Of a DNA stretch of 64,000 nt, positions 36,201 through 48,745 are shown piece after piece; position 1 is the stretch's first letter, and each line of letters begins with the position of its first letter. The notes under the pieces are model-generated. The model saw only the letters and a list, made by a program, of their open reading frames with translations, had not been told where the DNA came from and did not search any database. The translations under genes and the position numbers were made by a program. The stretch lies in contig OX485805.1 in NCBI GenBank assembly GCA_950295325.1, forward strand, positions 14,557,501 through 14,621,500, in the 5' to 3' direction. The stretch is from Polytrichum commune. Lineage: Eukaryota > Streptophyta > Polytrichopsida > Polytrichales > Polytrichaceae.

Positions 36201-37589
36201 TCTCCTCTAGTTGCCTTCCAGTGATCTCAAGACAATTGATGTACATCGACAATGAATAGTGTGGGCCACATTAAATAAGGTGTCTTAGTGTAGTTGAGTA
36301 TGTCACTCCTAGGATAATCTAAATTTCTTCATCATTCTTGGGATAAGGTGAGGGCACCTTTTACATTGCACACTTTTCAGATTTCAACTTAATATGTAGA
36401 TTTGATAACAAAGTAAACATTACATGAGCACATGAGCACATGAGTGGTTAGATTGTACCACTGTTGGAAGTGGTACATCTACTGTTATCCTAGAAATTGG
36501 GACAGACTGATGAATATCAAGGCCCCTGTGCTTCTGTAGCAAGACTTGTTCCATTCTTGGAGTTTGATTCAATGCTTTTTTCATACTCCATGAAGATGTT
36601 TGCGAACTTCTTAGAAATCTAAGTCAATTACCTCATTCAGTGTGAGAGAACGATCCAAGTGTGACAGTCAATCAGAAAGATGATCTGCGTAGCTTTAAAT
36701 TTAGTTTACATCATATATGCTTATTTCCAGAGACTGACCGTATTTGTTGTTGTGGAAACAGGTTCAGGAACTTGTGTATTCGTAGGATCAAATATGTAAG
36801 TCCTTTCGCACTGTTGATGATCATCTGTCAAAGGCTGGTGGCATATAGATTACTGTTTCAGATCCCTGATTTGAGTTACAAAAAAATTCTCTGAATTTTG
36901 CAAAGTTAGCGTGTAAGTTGGCATTGGATCTTATCAGCTAAGGTAGTTGGGTCTTAAATTGTTACTTTTTCCAACTTGCCCACTCCTCCTGAGATATGAA
37001 ACATGCAATTAGTACGATATGGTTAGCAAATCCAAATCAAGGCCGTAGCAACTTTCCTCAAGATTTTTAAAGCTCAGATGAATATCTTTAGTAAAGTGAA
37101 AATTCTCGTTCTCATTAAGTGGTCATATAGGTCATTCTTAGCCTAGAATGGTCATTATATTTTGAGCACTTAGTTCAATCTCTTTAAACACTGTCTTTTT
37201 GGGCTCCGTTCTTGGAGCCACACCTAACCACATACCACTCACATTTGGGTGTCCAATGAAGATAAGTAACTGAATTAGGCATGTCGCATTACTACAGGGG
37301 CTGATCACATTTCATGTTGAATTTTGGGTGCAGAACTGTGACTTCAAACACAACAGTAATTGGATCACCCACGCCCGCACCTGCACCCGCATCCTCATCC
37401 GCGCCCGCATCTGAGCCCGCAACTGTGCCCCCACCTTCTTCGACTGTTCCAGTGACGGCTTCACCGGCTCCATCATTTACATCTCCTGGTCCAACACAAT
37501 CTGTATCCCGTACTGAAATAGGGTTTGAGCCAAACTACCTCTTTTGCATGTCGACTGTGGTCACTATAATCACATACTTCTTCACATGA
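33267..37589 (+). CDS. X8 (CBM43) domain GPI-anchored protein, PDCB-like
   Basis: Four exons join in frame to 249 codons: 33267-33345, 35037-35417, 36762-36795 and 37334-37589, all with GT-AG borders. Exon 1 encodes a signal peptide with core VVALLAVLVSLLLLG. Exon 2 encodes the X8 domain: EVWCIAM, LQNALDWACG, VNCGPI, GGACFDP, HASYAFNAYFQ and SSCNFSDTATLTYTDPS. The sixth Cys comes from the 34-nt exon 3 (GSGTCVFVGS). Exon 4 encodes a Pro/Ala/Ser-rich linker and a hydrophobic tail ending in IITYFFT, as expected of a GPI-anchor signal. X8 proteins of this build bind callose (1,3-beta-glucan) at the outer membrane face and plasmodesmata in angiosperms. All six Cys and the domain Trp are present, so it is probably functional. 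A 50-residue basic spacer separates the signal peptide from X8, longer than usual. Confidence 0.9.
35480..36360 (+). repeat. Tandem duplication inside X8 intron 2
   Basis: The stretch about 35480-35910 is repeated at about 35960-36360. Matching pieces include TGTCATGTGACATCT, GAATAGTGTG(C/G)GCCACATTAAA and GGATAATCTAAAT. A related GAATAGTGTGGGCCACACTA lies upstream at 31549. Each unit also has an AGTACTCG..CAGAGATAGGG-like piece. No coding content. Confidence 0.65.
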
Positions 37590-39660
37590 CAAATTTTATA
37601 CCAGTTCCTACAGAAAGGGTTAATGGGTCTGGCAGTTCACTGCGGGCGTGAAGAGACCCTTCATTTATGCTTGCTTCCTCAGGAAGCTGGCGTATCTATC
37701 TATCTATTTAGGGTTGATTCATTCCTTCAATATGATTTTTCAGTATTCAATCACGATTGAGAATAATGATAGAGGTTTATATATACGGAGATGTCACCAC
37801 CACCTTAATCATCATCTGCTAAAGTAAATAAAACTCTTACGGTCAAAACCATGTCCATGTCATGTGGGGAACTAGCAGGCAGAAAAGCATTTAAATCACT
37901 GCCCTAGAGAAAAATAGCATTTTGTCCACATCCATCTTTTATTTCTCAGACTCAAGAATAAGTCTGGGTCTCACCAATTTTGCCTTGGTTGTAAACAATG
38001 TGGTATCTGCTGGTGACCTACCAGTGTTGGACCGGTATCACCTTTTTTTTGATACCACTCGGGTATATATAATGAGGATTTTACAGTTCTTTATACCGGT
38101 AGGGGTATGGGTTCCGAGGATACTTTTGTATTTGATTTTATTCCGGTATGTATACCATGCAAGAACCTTCATACCTAGGACTAATTGTCCTAGTGTCAGG
38201 ATAACATGGTGTTAGGATTGTATCGATGACTTGGGTATACAAAGATTCTATCATCTTGTGATACCTACCAAGTATCAATATGTGACTCTTATTACAATTT
38301 TGATACTGGTTGAGTTGGTTTTTGGGTACAATACTGTGGATTCACATAAGTTGTATACTGGTCCGAGAGCATCCGGGGACGAACTTCATGTGTTCTGCAA
38401 TTCTTTACTATTCAGCAAATCATACTGCCTACTCTTATAGTTTATATAGCAGCCACCTCAGTGAAATCTTGTAAATGGAATCGCTCTCTTGTAAGGTATT
38501 TACACTATGTACTGGGAGCTTGATTTGATGAGGATTTGTTGGTGTGTGACTGATGTTCCTCAGTTTGCAATCATGGGATGCATAATTTCAATGCAGTTCA
38601 TGTTCCTTCAACATAGGCAAACATTATTGATACGCAATGAAAGTTCCTTATTTTTGAATGTGGTCCATAATCTTGTGTACCTTGTGGGCTGTTACAGATT
38701 TAATTTTATGAGCAAGAATTTTTTGAATCCTCATGTTCATGCAGCGACAATGATTGTAGACGCATCCAGAGCTGGGCTAATTTTGTGTAGTAATTCTGCT
38801 TCCACCGCTTTGGGAAGATTGAGAATTGACCTGGAATATGCCGGTGTTCCACAAAGGTCTTCACATCCCGAATCTCAAATGTCCAATTTACAGGAGTGTG
38901 AAGTGGAGCAAATAAAACCAATTTTGAGACCTGTCCATGGACGCTTATGTTTTTAATGCAAAAACATGAGCCTCTTTTGTAGATCATAATCTCACTTCAT
39001 CTCATTCTAATTCAACTGGCAGAGGGAATTATCGCATATGACTGTACCTTTCAGCCATCCAACATCAAAATTTAACCGCCTATCGTTTTGTGCCCAATTC
39101 ATCTTAAATTCAGGCTCTGTGATTCCAATTCCAGTGTCAAATCCACTAAGTAATCAACCTTCAGGTTGCATACTACCTATTTCAGGACCTTTTATGTTGG
39201 ATGAAATAGAGGTACACTTTTATGTGATAATTCCCTCTCACCTGATTTGTTTTTCTTAAGTTAGAAAGTTGATATTCTGGTGAAGTGAAAACAAATTCAA
39301 TAGAGATGTTCCAATGCCAGGTTGTGAAAATTTGACACTGAAGTGAGATTAGGTATCAGCAACAGCCTCACCTCGCAATGTTTGGCCCATAAAAACAAAT
39401 GGCCTACTTCTACGACTAGTAGAAGGTTCCTATGGATGTGCAGAGTCTTGTTTAATTTAATCATTGCTCCAACCTCCAACGATATTCTCCTCGCTGTAAT
39501 TAAAACCACACACCGAGGACCATTCAAGGCCCTCACAAAATTTCATCCACATTTGGAAAATTTTGGTCAAGTCAGATGACTTTGCATTGCAAGCATGTAC
39601 CAGGGCAGAAGTAGAAGTGGTAATTGGTTACACTGCCATTTGTTGCTTGAGAGCCAGATT

Positions 39661-39770
39661 TTTTCGCATTTCGTAGATTGTTCGGCTTTCGAGTGGCAGT
39701 TTTCTTCGCATTTCGTACATTGTTTGGCTTTCGAGTGGCAGTTTTCTCCACATTTTGAAGATTCTTCAGC
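39661..39770 (+). repeat. 42-bp minisatellite, about 2.5 units
   Basis: The unit contains TCGCATTTCGTA(G/C)ATTGTT(C/T)GGCTTTCGAGTGGCAGTTT. Two near-identical units are followed by a diverged partial one. Confidence 0.8.
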
Positions 39771-41396
39771 TCTCTTTTTTTCTTGTCTGCAAGAAGAATT
39801 AAATCAACCTCTATAGTCAGAATGTCACACAGAAAGATTCTGCACAGCTTCTATGAAATATTCAAGAAGTCAATCCTTATTTACTCATCATTTGAATTTA
39901 TCTCCAGTGGAGCTTAGGTGAAATTAAGAAAACGAAATAATTTAGGAGTCTGGATGGTGACCCCTTCATAAGAGATAGGGGTGTTATTCAGTTACTTTAT
40001 CAGACACCTATACTTCATTGGTGCGTGATCATGTGACAAACGAAGAACAAACACCATAAACACACATGTTTAAAAGAAATTGGACTATGTCAACAAATCC
40101 TATTGACTACTGCACACTCAATCGTGAATACAATTGGGAGGACCCATAAATTGAGTTAAGAAATCAACACACATACACTTATGATAGCATATAACTAAAT
40201 CACAGAAGGGCTGATTTTCAATGGTCACCAACTCTGAAGATGTATATATGATCAATAGAAGATGGAGAACAAGAAAAAGGACACCGAATAACACCCACAT
40301 ACCTTAGTTTTGAAAACGTTCTTCTGATGAGTGTTAGAAACAACGTTTGAACGTGAAATTTTTTCTAGGTCAGATACAAATGGTGTCACTGCACCTAATA
40401 TCTCAACACCTCATTCTTTCCGATTATGTTCTCCCTAATCCTTATTGAAATAGAAAGAATATGTCATCGGAAGCATTTGAAGGGGTGATAATGAAACAGC
40501 TGTTCTGAAGAAGACTGTTGCCACTCCGAGGGTTTCCCAGTTTCAGTCTGTTATGTTGCAGGGATATCATGATACCGAGGTATTAAAATTCTAAGGCCAA
40601 AATCTTGTATAAAGGAAATAAATTAGTAGACACCAAAATGAAAAGGCATTCAAGTATGTGTGTGTTACCATTGATGACACTTCGCGCGACTTTTATGTGC
40701 AGCTTGTTCTCGGCGCGGCTTCTGGTTGGATTCAGATAATGTGCTCTGGCGAGGACAAGCTTCGCCTTCGCACACAGTTCAATCCATCTTATGGATCCAC
40801 CTAACCGAAACCCCATCCCCAACTTTCCAGACGATACAAGCACCAGCACCACAGAAACTCACAAAAACTCACACTCTCAGAAATGTGCAAACCTTCGGAT
40901 GCTGCAGAAATTGTAGTTGATCAGTGAGTGAGCTTCAGAGACACTTCAATGTAATGACCGAAATGCTCGTCCACCATCCAACTGCAAAACCTGCAACATT
41001 TGATGACTTGCGACTCACGCCAATATGGTCGGTGCAAGTCTGGAACAAAACGAAACATTAACTAGCAAGATCAGTGGAGCTCCTGCACAGTGGGGATAAA
41101 CAACCTACCCTCTTGGCAGAATTCCCTCTTGTGTGTGGGAAAACGTAAGGATTCTCTTCCAAAAGGAGGGAATTGTGCCAAAGTGAGAATATTCATAGCG
41201 GGAAGACCATCCCTTTTCCCATGCGGGAATTTCTCAAATGCTCCTTGTGCTCCACTTCTAGTCTTCGATCGTCACAAGAAAGAGGGGTCTGATCATGGGA
41301 TGATACAGACATGAGGGTTTTGGCCTTGGTGTTTGCAGACAATGTACATTGTCTGCACCGACCCAGAATCGTATCAAAATACAGACTTACAATGAA

Positions 41397-41610
41397 GGGC
41401 CGGTTTACAAAATGGACCAGGAAGTCGGACCAGGGCGCTGTAAGATTGATGATAGGCTGCTGAACTGGTCCCGGGTTTGCTTCAGTTTGCAAAAAATGGC
41501 AGAGGGACCACGACGGTCAAGGTCCCTAAAATATAATTTTCAAGGCCTAATAAATGCATTGACATGGTCTAATGGGTTTTGTGATGAGAGAGGCAAGAGA
41601 GGTGGTCTAA
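41397..41610 (+). repeat. Truncated PIF-like MITE
   Basis: It starts GGGCCGGTTTACAAAATGGA and follows the first half of the element at 12305-12865 (shared GACATGGTC(C/T)AATGGGTTTTG and GAGAGGCAA). The right end is missing. Confidence 0.6.
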
Positions 41611-42248
41611 TTAATTAGGATTAATGAGCATTAATTAGACTTAGTTACATTCAATCACACTTCATTAGCATAAATGCATATGAATACTTTGTGAAAGAAG
41701 AAGGTATTAACTAGACTATAATATTTAACATATTAAAAATAAATCACTAATTTTAGTTCCATTTTAGAATGACAAAGACCCTTTCAATGATAAGTCACAA
41801 AAATTATAACCTGAGTCAATGCTAATGAGGGTTTTGTAATATTTTTGACTTCCAGGTTGCTTACATGCTTTTTTGGTGGTTTCACTTTGAAAATGAAATC
41901 GTAGTCAATTGCTTATTTACTCAATGGGCGTGAACACATATATTGGATTCTGGACATTGAAGGTGAAGTGCACTCAATATGGGATTTGTGGATAAGTGGC
42001 CTTCGGGAATGCAAGGACAATGGCGTTTTCAAATCGGACGGGTGAGCAACGGTTTTTGGTTGAGTCCAAAAAATCTGGATTTTCTAGATGGGCAACTGCC
42101 CTTGCCTGAATTTGCCTCCTATGAAAAGTTCATGGGGGGAAATTTAACATCCACCTTTCATGGCCATAGCTTAAAAAGAAGCTAGAGAAGAAGGCAGATT
42201 GTGCCACTGTCATTGGATCCGATAATAGGATTAAGGGATTCCACAATA

Positions 42249-43645
42249 CAGTCTACCCTCTATAAATGTTAACCCTCGGGAGTGGATCAAAGTTAACATT
42301 TATAGAGGTGTTAACAATTAACAATTATAAAATTACTTTTTGGAGCAATATACAAATCTTAACATTTATAAATATAAGCAATTATGAAGAGTCCTTGTGA
42401 GAGAACACCATTCATAAAATTGCAAACCCAATCAAAACTTTATTCAATATCAAGTTTACAAATCACGGGTGAAGTATGAATCAATGGTTCTTTGGTGAGA
42501 TTCATCTGCATGCACAACTTGCAAATATTTCTCAATCTGCACCAACAAACCCACATACTTGGACACATCACATGAACGTGATTCCATGTACCTTCTAATG
42601 GTACCAAAACTAGATTGCAAGTCACTATAAGATGGAATGGGTTCCACCTCACACTCCTCTCCCTCACAATCATCATCTTAGACATTAGAAGTCCCACCAA
42701 TAGAGCCTAAAACATCCCATACATCCTCTTCGGTGACCTCATATGGATTGTTCAAATCAAAGTCTAATTCGTATTGCACATACTCTTGTGCCTCCATTCT
42801 TGAACTTCCATCTCTAGAACTATTAGTAGCCAAACTTAGTCTTTCCAAAAGACTAGTTAACTCTTGTAATTCCACTTGAGGATTTGGAATGGAAACTCCA
42901 TTCAAATCAGGTAGTAGGAGCATACCGGTATGTCTCCAACAATGATAAATCACATTAGATGTGACTTTCAACCTCCACGCACATTCTAGCATTTTCACCG
43001 CTTCATAAACATCAATCTTTGGGTCCTCATTGCTCATTAGTTTGTCCAACTTGTGCTCAATCAACAACTTGCAATATTGAGCCTTGAAAGAGTTTATCAC
43101 ACCTGCATCCATAGGCTGGAAATAACTTGTTGTATTTGGAGGCAAAAACTCCACGGTTGTAATTTGCAACTCTGACCTGATGTTATTGTACTGGTGACGT
43201 GCAAAATTATCAACCAATAACAACACCCTTCGTTTCCCTACTAGGCTCATCCTCCTCTCAAAGTCCAAGAGAAACTTCTCAAAAAGAGCAGTGGTCATCC
43301 AAGCCTTTTTATTATGGAACCAAAGAATTCCAAGGTTATTTGGATTTGCAATGTTTCTTTTTGTAAAAGCTCTAGGACGTTGATATTTGTAAATGACAAA
43401 AGGAGGGAGTTTTACACTACCATCAACATTGCATGTTAGTGCAATTGTGAGCCTTTCCTTTTGCATTGCAGGTTGTATTTCATTCGTTAACATTTATAGA
43501 GTCAAATTTACAAAGAAGGGAGTACCATTTTGTTAACAGTTAACACGTTTAACATTTATAGTGTGCAATATGTGGGGAGTAGAAGAAAGTTAACATTTAG
43601 AGAGGGTTAACACTTATAGGTGTTACATTTATAGAGGGTGGACTG
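42249..43645 (-). mobile_element. Tigger/pogo-like DNA transposon, internally deleted
   Basis: The ends are inverted repeats: CAGTCTACCCTCTATAAATG on the left, and on the opposite strand CAGTCCACCCTCTATAAATG on the right (one mismatch). They are flanked by TA at 42247-42248 and 43646-43647, as for Tc1/mariner/pogo elements. Copies of GTTAACATTTATAGAG recur inside both ends (about 42291, 43487, 43547, 43591), likely transposase-binding subterminal repeats. The element is 1397 bp, about half the length expected for an autonomous one. Confidence 0.9.
42678..43493 (-). pseudogene. DDE_1 (Tigger/Jerky-type) transposase, N-terminus lost
   Basis: A 271-codon open frame matches the C-terminal two-thirds of a pogo/Tigger transposase. 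ERLTIALTCNVDGSVKLPPF opens it. LLLVDNFARHQYN carries the second catalytic Asp, and FLPPNTTSYFQPMDAGVIN carries the third acidic residue of the DDE/D triad. The CENP-B/HTH DNA-binding domains and the block with the first catalytic Asp are absent. Only about 150 bp separates the Met from the right inverted repeat, so they were deleted. The C-terminal acidic tail (VTEEDVWDVL) is intact. The open frame suggests a young deletion derivative, but it cannot be catalytic as it stands. Confidence 0.88.
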
Positions 43646-43786
43646 TAAAAGGGTGAAACATTCGAGGAACCGACTGCTGGATTTAATATTAGACCATTTG
43701 GCCAAACAATAGGTGGCTCTAACGTAGATAGCAGGGCAGTTGAAATATAACCCGACATTCACAATAGACCACCACCCGTGGTGAGG

Positions 43787-44118
43787 TGCACTAATTATGA
43801 TATCTAGTGTCACCAATTCTAATTGTCTTGCTCAATACTAATTGTAAACCACGGTATAGTGTCACCAACACTAAATGCCCCACCAACATTGGGGGGGGGG
43901 GGGGTTTAGATTTAGAGTGTTGCAAAAACTGTCACTTACCAAGTGATTTTCCATCCAAATTTCAATCATCCATGACAATATTTCATCACAAGTTGCTGAC
44001 AAGAGAAGGTAGGGTTTTGGCCAATGGATGAACTCATCCATCATCCATGACATCATTCATAAACTCATTCATAGTGACATTAAATACCATGTAACACTAA
44101 ATAAGATATTTAGTGTAG
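43787..44118 (+). repeat. MITE family ACACTAAATA, reference-like copy
   Basis: It runs from GCACTAATTATGATATCTAG to ACACTAAATAAGATATTTAG, each a small palindrome. It has the most complete uninterrupted internal order in the window: CTTGCTCAATACTAATTGTA, GTGTCACCAACACTAAATG, TTCATCCAAATTTCAATCAT, GGCCAATGGATGAACTCAT. A G run lies at about 43889-43902. Confidence 0.78.
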
Positions 44119-44304
44119 GGTCTACACCCTCATCATACAAAATGTTTGCACGACATGCCAGTTGCATTGGTACACGGGCTAACTCACAACTCATTGCCTA
44201 GAATGCCGGCTATGTTTTAGCCTCTTCACATGCCTATAATCTAGCCCCATTGCGGACTTCGCTCCATTTCTCCCCCAAAATAATGTCCCAGCTCAGCTTG
44301 GGCT

Positions 44305-44830
44305 TAATGCCCCGTTCACACCTAACTTCACCAAATAATAACCAAAGTCTTTCCAAAAAAACCGGGTAAATCTCTCTAAGTTATAGCAGAGGCACCCAAC
44401 TATTCCAATGCACTAACTTACTTCGGAGATTGTTGAGTAGGTTTTAGTTAAGTAGCTTTCACACATGTTCATTGTTTTATTTACCAAACAATGAATGTTG
44501 AATAGTTTTTGTCCCATCCCCAAATGCCTTACTACTCATCTATCTTACCATCAATTTTTTGTTAATGAAGTTCCTCGTGCTCTCATAGCTAAGACTAAAA
44601 ACAACCAATTACAAGGACGGGAGGCGACACTTTTAAAGGTCCTACATTCTTGGCTCATGTATATTTATCGATGGGATGGTCGGTGCCTGAGGCTTAAAAC
44701 CTCCACTTTTAAACCCATTCCACATCATTTGTCAACTAGGCTCTGAACTAGATAGTGTCGGTGGTGTGGAGGCCGTGTTTTTAGAACCAACTTTTAGGCT
44801 TAGCTAAAGTCGAGTGGGAAGGAGGCATAA
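44305..44830 (+). repeat. TIR element family T2, copy 1
   Basis: This ~530-bp unit is the inverse of 47013-47542. It begins TAATGCCCCGTTCACACCTA and ends AAGTCGAGTGGGAAGGAGGC. These ends are inverted repeats of each other, more clearly so in the other copy. It holds no transposase. Internal landmark: TTAAAACCTCCACTTTTAAA. Confidence 0.7.
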
Positions 44831-45179
44831 GCCACCATTGTAACCACTACTACTAATGTTAGCCGGGCATTGTATTAATGTGGAATCCTAGTTCTTATTC
44901 AATCTCTATAACATGTTGGACGGTGAGATTCCTTGACATTGGTGGGTAGTATTTACCATGTTTTCTTCTTCTTCTTTCTCCAGAGGGTTAACGGTTGGCA
45001 CATTAATTAGAACATGAGTTAGTGAGAATGGCGGCTTGTGTTATAATATGTTCACACAAATGTAAGGTACATTGTACCCTTCTCGCCAACTTGTACACCA
45101 ATAGTTCTTGGTTTCTAAGTCTTCAACTTCGATTATGGTATCACTTGGCAATCAATAATGCCTTGACACATGTCCCTAG

Positions 45180-45440
45180 ACTTGAGTGCTAAAGTGAGAA
45201 GGAATTCGTCTCAAAATGAACAATCATGGCAAACTCTAGACATTGATATTGTGTTCGACCCAAGTTTTTGGTTTCAAAAATTCATAGTAATTTCAACTTA
45301 AGGAATATAATTACCGAAAAATTGCAGTCCCCTCGATTTCTATCTTCCTACACAAGAAAAGTTTACACCGCCTTATACTTCTCTGGATCTGGTGCAAAAT
45401 CTCTTCAATGGTTGGTTATGGGTGGCGCCGCTACCTTATG
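45180..45440 (+). repeat. Direct repeat, copy 1 (partner 48505-48745)
   Basis: Shared with 48505-48745 in the same orientation: GCAAACTCTAGACATTG, AAAATTCAT(A/G)GTAATTTCAA, GATTTCTATCTTC(C/T)TACAC and CCTTATACTTCTC. An 83-codon frame here has no known domain. Confidence 0.6.
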
Positions 45441-45944
45441 CTTTGAGGCCGAAATGAACCCTTGTTGTCATAGGATATTTGCACTTTCAAGGTCCTCCAT
45501 TATGTTTAAGTTACATACGTGGTTCCTGAAATCATGTATAGAGTCACAAACTTGTTGACACAAAGATATATATACAGATCATAAGATCACTGGAGATTAG
45601 ACACATCAGGAGAACTACAGTAGAAGGTTTGCTGGTCCAATCACTTAGCCCTTTTGAGCTGAAATTGATCATAAATGTCTCATTTCATAGCTATAAAATT
45701 ATAGTCAATGGTGTCATGTGGGAACGACCATGTTGTTTGATCTACTCCCTTGCATTTCTGGTATGAACTTTAGGGCATGATAACTCTTCCAAGTAATTTT
45801 GATTCTAAACATACTTTTGATCTTAGTGCATAAACGTTAGTGTAATTGTTTAATATTCTAGAGACACCTACATGGTAGGTAGTCGAAACTACTCATAGGT
45901 AGGGTCCAACATGGATGTTCCAAGTGCATAGGGTGCTAGTCTAA

Positions 45945-46474
45945 GGGTCACTTCACACATGAGCCAAGAGCCGTGACCTTGTAATGGTGAGGACCCTTGA
46001 CTCTCATCCAAAGGTTGTACGATGGGTGTTGGGAAAGTTGTTTTATGTAGTCATAGGTCCTCAAGCATAGTGTGAAGTGAGAATGGACCATGTTGCAAGA
46101 CTATTGCATAGTTTCTTGGTGGAAAAAAGAGGGGAGGATTTGGTTTAATATAATATGTCTCAAACTCTATCGATTTAAGAGAATTACTTGGTGGTGTTTG
46201 TCTGTCTTGGAATCTGTTATGGAATCTACCCTACAATCTATCCTGAAATCTTCCAAGAGGTGGGCCTAATGAAATTCCAAGAGCCCATGAAACCTTATCC
46301 ATAGTTTGCCATGTAGGACTCCATGTAGACTTTTCATCCATGAAGTCTTCTTTGGGCCTTTAGGCCTTGACCTTCATGTGTGAAGTGAACTTGGACGGTC
46401 TCCGCCCTTTCGACCAATGAGAGCTCTTAGATTACAATGGTCACATGCCTTCAGTCTTGTGTGTGAAATGGCCC
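45945..46474. mobile_element. PIF/Harbinger-like MITE with TAA target duplication
   Basis: Left end GGGTCACTTCACACATGAG; right end on the opposite strand GGGCCATTTCACACACAAG. TAA flanks both ends (45942-45944, 46475-46477). It is 530 bp long with no coding frame. A partial copy starts at 32751. Confidence 0.78.
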
Positions 46475-47012
46475 TAAAAAATGCAAAGGCCAAGGGCATC
46501 TGAATCCGACGCCTCATGTATCCCAAACCATGTCCCTAGCCATCAACTCCGCTCACATCGCATATGCATATTACTAACAAGTAATGAAGTTATTGGATAA
46601 CGGGTTTTTGTTTCATGAGATGCATTAAATCTTGCAAAGACTCATTAGATATTATGGCATGGATAAATATCAAGGATGAATATCAAAGGTTATGCTAGTG
46701 GGTAATTTCTTTGTGGGTATCAAATAATTGGAAAGTGATTTACTGATGCAGCCTGAAGTTTAACGAGGTAGATTGAAGTGATGGACGTTGGTTAATATTT
46801 GTGGCAGGGGTAAATGTCATGGGTATATATCGAGGGATGTAAAACTGGGTACATATTGACAGTGTAATGCAACTGTGCAGAGAATTACTATTGTCACCTA
46901 GAGTTTTAGTAGTATGGGGCATAATTGAGTTACTGGGTTGATCAAACCTCGGTGTAAGAATTTAAGAATTTGTTTGCACCATGGATAGTTACCAACTAAT
47001 GCAAGACACAAG

Positions 47013-47542
47013 TAATGGCCCCTTCCCACTCGACTTTAGCGAAGCCTAAAAGTTGGTTCTAAAAACACGCCCTTCACACCACTGACACTATTTAGTCCAG
47101 AGCCTAGTTGGCAAATGATATGGAATGGGTTTAAAAGTGGAGGTTTTAAGCCTCAAGCACCGACCCTCTCATCGGTATCTAGACATGAGGCAAGAATGTA
47201 GGACCTTTAAAAGTGTCACCTCCTGCCATTGAGATTGGTTGCTTTTAGTCTTAGCTATGAGGGCATGAGGAGTTCCAAGAACAAAAACCAATGGTAAGAT
47301 AGAGGAGTAGTAAGCCATTTGGGGATGGCACAATAACTATCCAATGTGTCATTGTTTGTAGATTAAACAATGAACATGAATGTGTGAAACCTACTTAACT
47401 AAAACCTACTCGAACATCTGCGGAGCAAGTTCTTGTAGGTGCATTGGGATAGTCAGTGCCTCCGCTATGACCAAGAGAGTTTTACCCAGTATTTGGGAAA
47501 GGCTTTGGTTATTTGGTAAAGTCAAGTGGGAAGGAGGCATTA
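47013..47542 (-). repeat. TIR element family T2, copy 2 (inverted)
   Basis: It runs TAATGGCCCCTTCCCACTCG to AAGTGGGAAGGAGGCATTA, whose ends are inverted repeats, and it is the reverse complement of 44305-44830. Together the two copies form a 530-bp-arm inverted repeat around 2.2 kb. Confidence 0.72.
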
Positions 47543-48500
47543 GGTGTGTCCACAGGGGAGTCCATGGTGGGTGTGGTCCCTTCTGATTATGAACTACTAG
47601 AGCCACATAGTTCACATTTGTGATGAACATCTTTGGGCGTCGTTCAGAATCGGGTTCTACAATAGTTTGATATCCCACACGGTTAACTGGAAGATAGGTT
47701 AACAACAATTGGCAATCATGTCCTACTATGTACAAAAGCCCAATCCGTGAAAAATGGAACCTATTTTTAAAACCACCCATGAATATAAATCAACAAAACC
47801 AATCCCAACCCACTTGAAGTTCCAACACCATATAGCTTCTTGATGGGGTCTTCATGAGGAATAGGTGGTTCAACTTTCGTATACATGTTTTTGATGCTTC
47901 TACATATAATTTCATTTTTTTTCGTCTTGTTTTTAGTTTGTTATCTCATTTGAATCTAAGGTTGAGGCATCTATAACCGATGAAATAAAAGAATTTGCAT
48001 TTGTTTAGGAGGAGTAATAGTAGGATATAATGTTTCTTGCGAAGAGAAACAAATTCTAAGTAGAATGCAAAAAATAAGATAGAATAGAAATTAAAAATCA
48101 TAAATATGGAAATTGCTACATATTTCGTAGCGGTAAAGCTAGGGTATTACATACTCGATGTATAGGTTAACACATAAATGCTCATCTAAATGCTAATGCT
48201 TGGCTACGATAATTGTCTAAACTTTTATGAGGGTAACAAATCACGAGCCGCCGCCACATAAACCTTAACTCCATTCACCTTAAAAATATAGATATCGTCC
48301 ATGTCAACATTACATAACCCTAGTGAGCAGTCAAATGGACATGGTCGACTACGGATGCCTTGACCTTAAAATGAACACATTTATATATCAATTGTATTCT
48401 TCCCACCACAGATGGGATACATATATAGTAGAGACACCTTTTCCTAATGAAGACCCCGTCAGCAATCTATAAGGGCCAGAACCAATAGTGTCATGACACA
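47543..48500. other. No gene recognised
   Basis: AT-rich sequence with short frames only. Confidence 0.45.
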
Positions 48501-48504
48501 TGTC

Positions 48505-48745
48505 CTAGTTTTGAGTGCTGAAGTGAGGAGGAATGAGCTGTTAAAATGAGTGGTTACGGCAAACTCTAGACATTGGTGATATGTTCGGGCCAACTTTCAG
48601 ATCAAAAATTCATGGTAATTTCAATTTGAGGAATTAAGTTACCAAAAAATCTATCAGTCCTCCTGATTTCTATCTTCTTACACGGCCTTATACTTCTCCA
48701 TATCTAGCGGAGAATCTCTTAAGTGATCAATTATGGGCGCCTCTA
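48505..48745 (+). repeat. Direct repeat, copy 2 (partner 45180-45440)
   Basis: See the shared phrases listed for 45180-45440. This copy is more diverged and shorter at its 3' end. Confidence 0.6.

Larger units (their letters stand above)
37590..42246. other. No gene recognised downstream of the X8 gene
   Basis: The first part should contain the X8 3' untranslated region. Near 38010-38330 short GGTATAC-like words recur. A 149-codon plus-strand frame at 38507-38956 has no recognisable domain. On the minus strand, 40583-40900 has a protein-like frame (FRLGGSIRWIELCAKAKLVL) that ends at a possible donor (AATG|GTAACA). It may be an exon of an unknown gene. Confidence 0.4.

Noticed and set aside
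38507-38956. 149-codon plus-strand frame downstream of the X8 gene
   Set aside because: No domain, no splice context and irregular composition. Probably chance or untranslated sequence.
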